Positions 5,860 to 8,095 of a stretch of DNA of 8,095 nucleotides are shown piece after piece (position 1 is the first letter of the stretch; each line of letters starts with the position of its first letter). The notes beneath the pieces are model-generated. The model worked only from the letters and a program-made list of their open reading frames with translations, made no database searches and had not been told where the DNA came from. Source of the DNA: JBBDXA01 sp040902585 (GTDB lineage: Bacteria; Planctomycetota; Phycisphaerae; Phycisphaerales; Phycisphaeraceae); NCBI GenBank assembly GCA_040902585.1, contig JBBDXA010000035.1:1-8095 (forward strand), given 5' to 3'. The translations under genes and the position numbers were made by a program.

Positions 5860-6007
5860 CCCCGTAGCGTAGCGATGTTTTCGCCCGCAAACCCGCAACC
5901 TTTGCAAAGAACGAAACCAGATCGGGCGTTCATCCAATATGATGTTGCCAGCCGGCCCGTTGCTCGGCCGCCTTCCGATTCGACCTTCCCACCGGAGACT
6001 CCGCGTG
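5860..6007. promoter_or_regulatory. Divergent promoter region of mnmE and the PQQ-like gene
   Basis: These 148 bases separate two divergent starts and must hold both promoters if each gene has its own. On the + strand TATGAT (5938-5943) matches a -10 box at five of six positions and lies 65 bases before the PQQ-like start, but no convincing -35 is spaced before it. No clear mnmE promoter was found on the minus strand. Confidence 0.35.
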
Positions 6008-7267
6008 ATGTTCAGCAATCTCTCTCGCCTCACTGTTCTCGCCGCCCTTGCCTTTGCCTCCACTGCCGCCAGCGCCCAGGAGTGGACGCGCCTGCGCGGG
6101 CCCAACGGCTCAGGCATCTCCGCCGCCACCAGCGTCCCCGTGAGGTTCACCGAGAAGGATTACAACTGGCGTATCCAGCTCCCCGCGGAGGGCCACGGCT
6201 CGCCCGTCATCTGGGGCAATCGCGTCTTCATCCAGTCCGGCAACGATAAGACCGGCGACCGTTTCATCTCCTGTCTTTCCACCGTCAACGGCAAGGAAGT
6301 CTGGACTAAGAAGTACCCCGGCAAGACCTACCGCCATCACCAGTTCAACGCGCTGGGCGCATCAACGCCTGTCGTGGACGGCGATCATGTTTATGTCTAC
6401 CTCGGCGCGGAAGACAAGTGCCTGCTCATTGCGCTCACGCACGAAGGCAAGGAAGTCTGGACGAAAGACCTGGGCGTCTTCGACAGCAAACACGGCGCGG
6501 CCACCTCGCCCATGCTGCACGACAACATCGTCGTCATCACCAGCGATCAGGATGCCGCCAGCTTCGTCGCAGCCTTTGATCGCAAGACCGGCGCGCAGAA
6601 GTGGCGCATCGAGCGCAAGTTCAGTGACAACGGCGCGTCCTACGGCGTGCCTTGTGTCTTCCAGCACAAGGGTGATAAGCCGCAGATCATTTTTGCCTCG
6701 GCGAACAACGGCATGACCGGCGTCGATCCGGAGACCGGCCGGGTGAACTGGGAAATCAGCGACCTGCTGCCGATGCGCGTGGTATCGGTCCTGATTGTCA
6801 GCGGCGACACGATCGTGACCAACTGCGGCTCAGGCGGCGCGGGCAAGAAGTACGTCGTGGTCCGCCCCGGCACCAGCGATGGCAAGACGAAGCCGGCGGT
6901 GGTGTGGTCGGCGACGCGCAACATTCCCTACGTGCCGGCGACGATCGCGCTGGGCGATCATCTTTACACGGTCAGCGACGGCGGATTCGCCGCCTGCATT
7001 GATGCGAAGAAGGGCGACTTCCTCTGGAACGAACGGCTCAACGACACGTTCTTCGGTTCGCCGATCGTGGTGGATGGCAAGTTCTACGTGCTCAGCAGGA
7101 AGGGCGATCTGATCGTGTACAGCGCGACGCCGGAGAAGTTTGAAGTGCTGGCGCGCAACCCGCTGGGCGAAGCAAGCTTCGCGACGCCTGCCGTGGCGGA
7201 CGGCGTGATGTACTTAAGAACGCAGTCGCATCTGATCTCGGTGGGCGGCGGGGCGAAGGCGAACTAA
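6008..7267 (+). CDS. Secreted PQQ-like beta-propeller repeat protein
   Basis: A 419-residue exported protein. A signal peptide covers 1-23 (MFSNLSRLTVLAALAFAS, cleavage likely after ASA). EWTRLRGPNGSGIS (25-38) matches the W..RGPNG.G start common to planctomycete PQQ-like propellers. The rest is a series of blade repeats, each with a G-x-x-x-W strand end: NGKEVWTKK (94-102), EGKEVWTKD (146-154), TGAQKWRIE (194-202), TGRVNWEIS (243-251), KGDFLWNER (335-343), alternating with SP/TPVV-DG-VYV strands. Relatives include BamB-like scaffold proteins and quinoprotein-like folds; no PQQ-dependent catalytic residues are claimed. GGAG (5994-5997), ten bases upstream, supports the ATG at 6008; the adjacent in-frame GTG at 6005 is an alternative. 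Farther upstream ATGs at 5939 and 5942 would bury the signal peptide. Probably periplasmic; its role is unknown. Confidence 0.88.
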   Translation: MFSNLSRLTVLAALAFASTAASAQEWTRLRGPNGSGISAATSVPVRFTEKDYNWRIQLPAEGHGSPVIWGNRVFIQSGNDKTGDRFISCLSTVNGKEVWTKKYPGKTYRHHQFNALGASTPVVDGDHVYVYLGAEDKCLLIALTHEGKEVWTKDLGVFDSKHGAATSPMLHDNIVVITSDQDAASFVAAFDRKTGAQKWRIERKFSDNGASYGVPCVFQHKGDKPQIIFASANNGMTGVDPETGRVNWEISDLLPMRVVSVLIVSGDTIVTNCGSGGAGKKYVVVRPGTSDGKTKPAVVWSATRNIPYVPATIALGDHLYTVSDGGFAACIDAKKGDFLWNERLNDTFFGSPIVVDGKFYVLSRKGDLIVYSATPEKFEVLARNPLGEASFATPAVADGVMYLRTQSHLISVGGGAKAN

Positions 7268-7280
7268 TCGCCGCAGGCGA
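7267..7280. repeat. 14-base intergenic repeat, copy 2 (short dyad)
   Basis: This copy is identical to 2241-2254 and begins on the last base of the PQQ-like gene's TAA stop. The stem is TCGCC (7268-7272) with GGCGA (7276-7280). Confidence 0.45.
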
Positions 7281-7300
7281 GCCGGCTTCAGCCGGCGGGC
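7268..7300. terminator. Paired hairpins between convergent genes
   Basis: Two GC-rich stems follow each other: TCGCC/GGCGA (7268-7280), and GCCGGC (7281-7286) with GCCGGC (7291-7296) around TTCA. They lie in the 47-base gap between two convergent stop codons, where transcripts must end, but neither strand has a U-run. They may act as 3'-end stabilisers or Rho-independent-like stops. Symmetry makes them usable on either strand. Confidence 0.4.
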
Positions 7301-7314
7301 GGACGTCTGTGACG

Positions 7315-8095
7315 CTATTTCCTGTGCCGATACACCCACATCCGATCAATCCCGCGACCTTGAATCACCGTCACATTGTGCTCCGGATCGTAGTAGCCCA
7401 TGTACATGCCGAACTGCACTTTGGGCACACCTGCGCCGCTCGGCTCAATCATCTGCCAGCGGTTGTCGGTCAGTGAAAACGAGGCGAGTTTCAGCTCCTT
7501 GCCCCGGCCACCTGGCGGGAACGCAAGCAGAAACACATCCGCATAACTGTCGTAGATGAACACCGACTGCGCATCGTGCGCGTAGATACGTTCATCCGTC
7601 ACCGCCTTCATCCATTCGTTCTTAACCACGTCATACACGAACGTATCGTGCAGCAGTACCGCCACCATCTTTTTATGCTTTGCGCTGTAGGCTGATTGCG
7701 TCTCTGACATCGGCGCGACTTTGTCTTTCGTCGCCAGCGTACCGATGGGTTTGCCGCCGGGCTTCAGCTCGGCCCACGCATCGGCCTTCGCGTCGAAGGT
7801 CCACATTTCAAAGGCGGAAGGTGACACGTTCTGAGCCGCGACATACCAGATTGATTTGCCCTCATCGGGCAGGTAGCTCATGGTCGCGCCCATGCCGCGA
7901 AGCTGGGCGTGCGGTTTGGCCGTTTTGTATTGCTCCCACTTCTTCGCCGCAGGATCGAAGATCCACATCGGCGTGTAGGTTTCATCCTGCTGCTTCTTCA
8001 GTTCCTCCGCCGGCTTGCCCGTGAAGTAAGCATGCGTCGCTATCTGCGCAGCCCCAACGGCGCCCATGCCCCAGATGAGTTTCTTCGCCTTCGCG
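7315..8095 (-). CDS. Kelch-like beta-propeller protein, partial (start lies beyond the right edge)
   Basis: The frame is open through base 8095, so only the C-terminal 259 residues are seen; the Met at 8065-8067 is probably internal. Kelch/galactose-oxidase-type blades recur, each with a YD or FD strand followed by an N-x-W or similar turn: WIFDPAAKKWEQYK (window residues 44-57), MWTFDAKADAWAEL (97-110), TFVYDVVKNEWMKA (151-164), and LASFSLTDNRWQMIEP (203-218). It ends RMWVYRHRK with a TAG stop. The repeats suggest a propeller used for binding or display; whether it is secreted, or has an additional N-terminal domain, cannot be told because the N-terminus is missing. It converges on the PQQ-like propeller gene but shares no obvious sequence with it. 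No enzyme motif was recognised. Confidence 0.75.
   Translation of the reverse strand, partial: AKAKKLIWGMGAVGAAQIATHAYFTGKPAEELKKQQDETYTPMWIFDPAAKKWEQYKTAKPHAQLRGMGATMSYLPDEGKSIWYVAAQNVSPSAFEMWTFDAKADAWAELKPGGKPIGTLATKDKVAPMSETQSAYSAKHKKMVAVLLHDTFVYDVVKNEWMKAVTDERIYAHDAQSVFIYDSYADVFLLAFPPGGRGKELKLASFSLTDNRWQMIEPSGAGVPKVQFGMYMGYYDPEHNVTVIQGRGIDRMWVYRHRK

Noticed and set aside
5939..6007. Earlier start for the PQQ-like gene at 5939
   Set aside because: It would add 23 residues, including several prolines and arginines, before a clean signal peptide, and it has no Shine-Dalgarno; the ATG at 6008 has GGAG upstream.
5860..6150. Extension of the mnmE frame to an ATG at 6148-6150 (566 residues)
   Set aside because: The extra 97 residues have no resemblance to MnmE, cross the divergent PQQ-like gene start, and the homology begins at the GTG at 5857-5859.

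Overview
The window looks like a GC-rich, metagenome-assembled chromosome fragment from a planctomycete, probably of the Phycisphaerae type. The support is a PEP-CTERM secreted protein ending in a PEP-hydrophobic-Arg tail, a secreted PQQ-like propeller beginning with the W..LRGPNGSG motif common in that phylum, and a divergent MnmE. The taxonomic call is inference. A 10-N scaffold gap flanked by poly-G and poly-C (4356-4433) shows a draft assembly.

Layout, left to right. (1) 1-492, minus: the first 164 residues of acetolactate synthase large subunit (ilvB), running off the left edge. (2) 493-1018: a long non-coding stretch that reads as the ilvB control region. On the minus strand it holds a good sigma70-like promoter (811-840), an apparently leaderless 25-codon peptide in which 10 residues are Leu/Ile/Val (725-802), several hairpins, and a G-free C-rich tract abutting the ilvB start. 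This resembles an attenuation leader for branched-chain amino acid synthesis. Further upstream lies a cluster of CGTGTCTAC palindromic repeats (908-1017). (3) 1019-2187: a complete IS630-family insertion sequence with an intact transposase, matching ends and a TA duplication. It landed in a CTAG at the centre of one of those palindromes. (4) 2190-3398: a PEP-CTERM secreted protein gene with its own leader and a strong terminator. (5) 3466-4350: a YhhQ-type queuosine precursor transporter, tail-to-tail with (6) mnmE (4450-5859, minus), a tRNA wobble-uridine modification GTPase. The assembly gap lies between them, apparently at a strong hairpin. (7) 6008-7267: a secreted PQQ-like beta-propeller, divergent from mnmE. 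(8) 7315 to the right edge, minus: a partial Kelch-like propeller protein, convergent with the PQQ gene.

Apart from the ilvB leader and its gene, the genes do not form one pathway. Most are single transcription units facing each other or back to back. YhhQ and MnmE both serve wobble-position (34) tRNA modification but are convergent, so co-regulation is not implied. The most interesting parts are the ilvB leader, the repeat cluster disrupted by the IS element, and the MnmE substitutions at GTPase residues normally conserved for potassium binding and catalysis.
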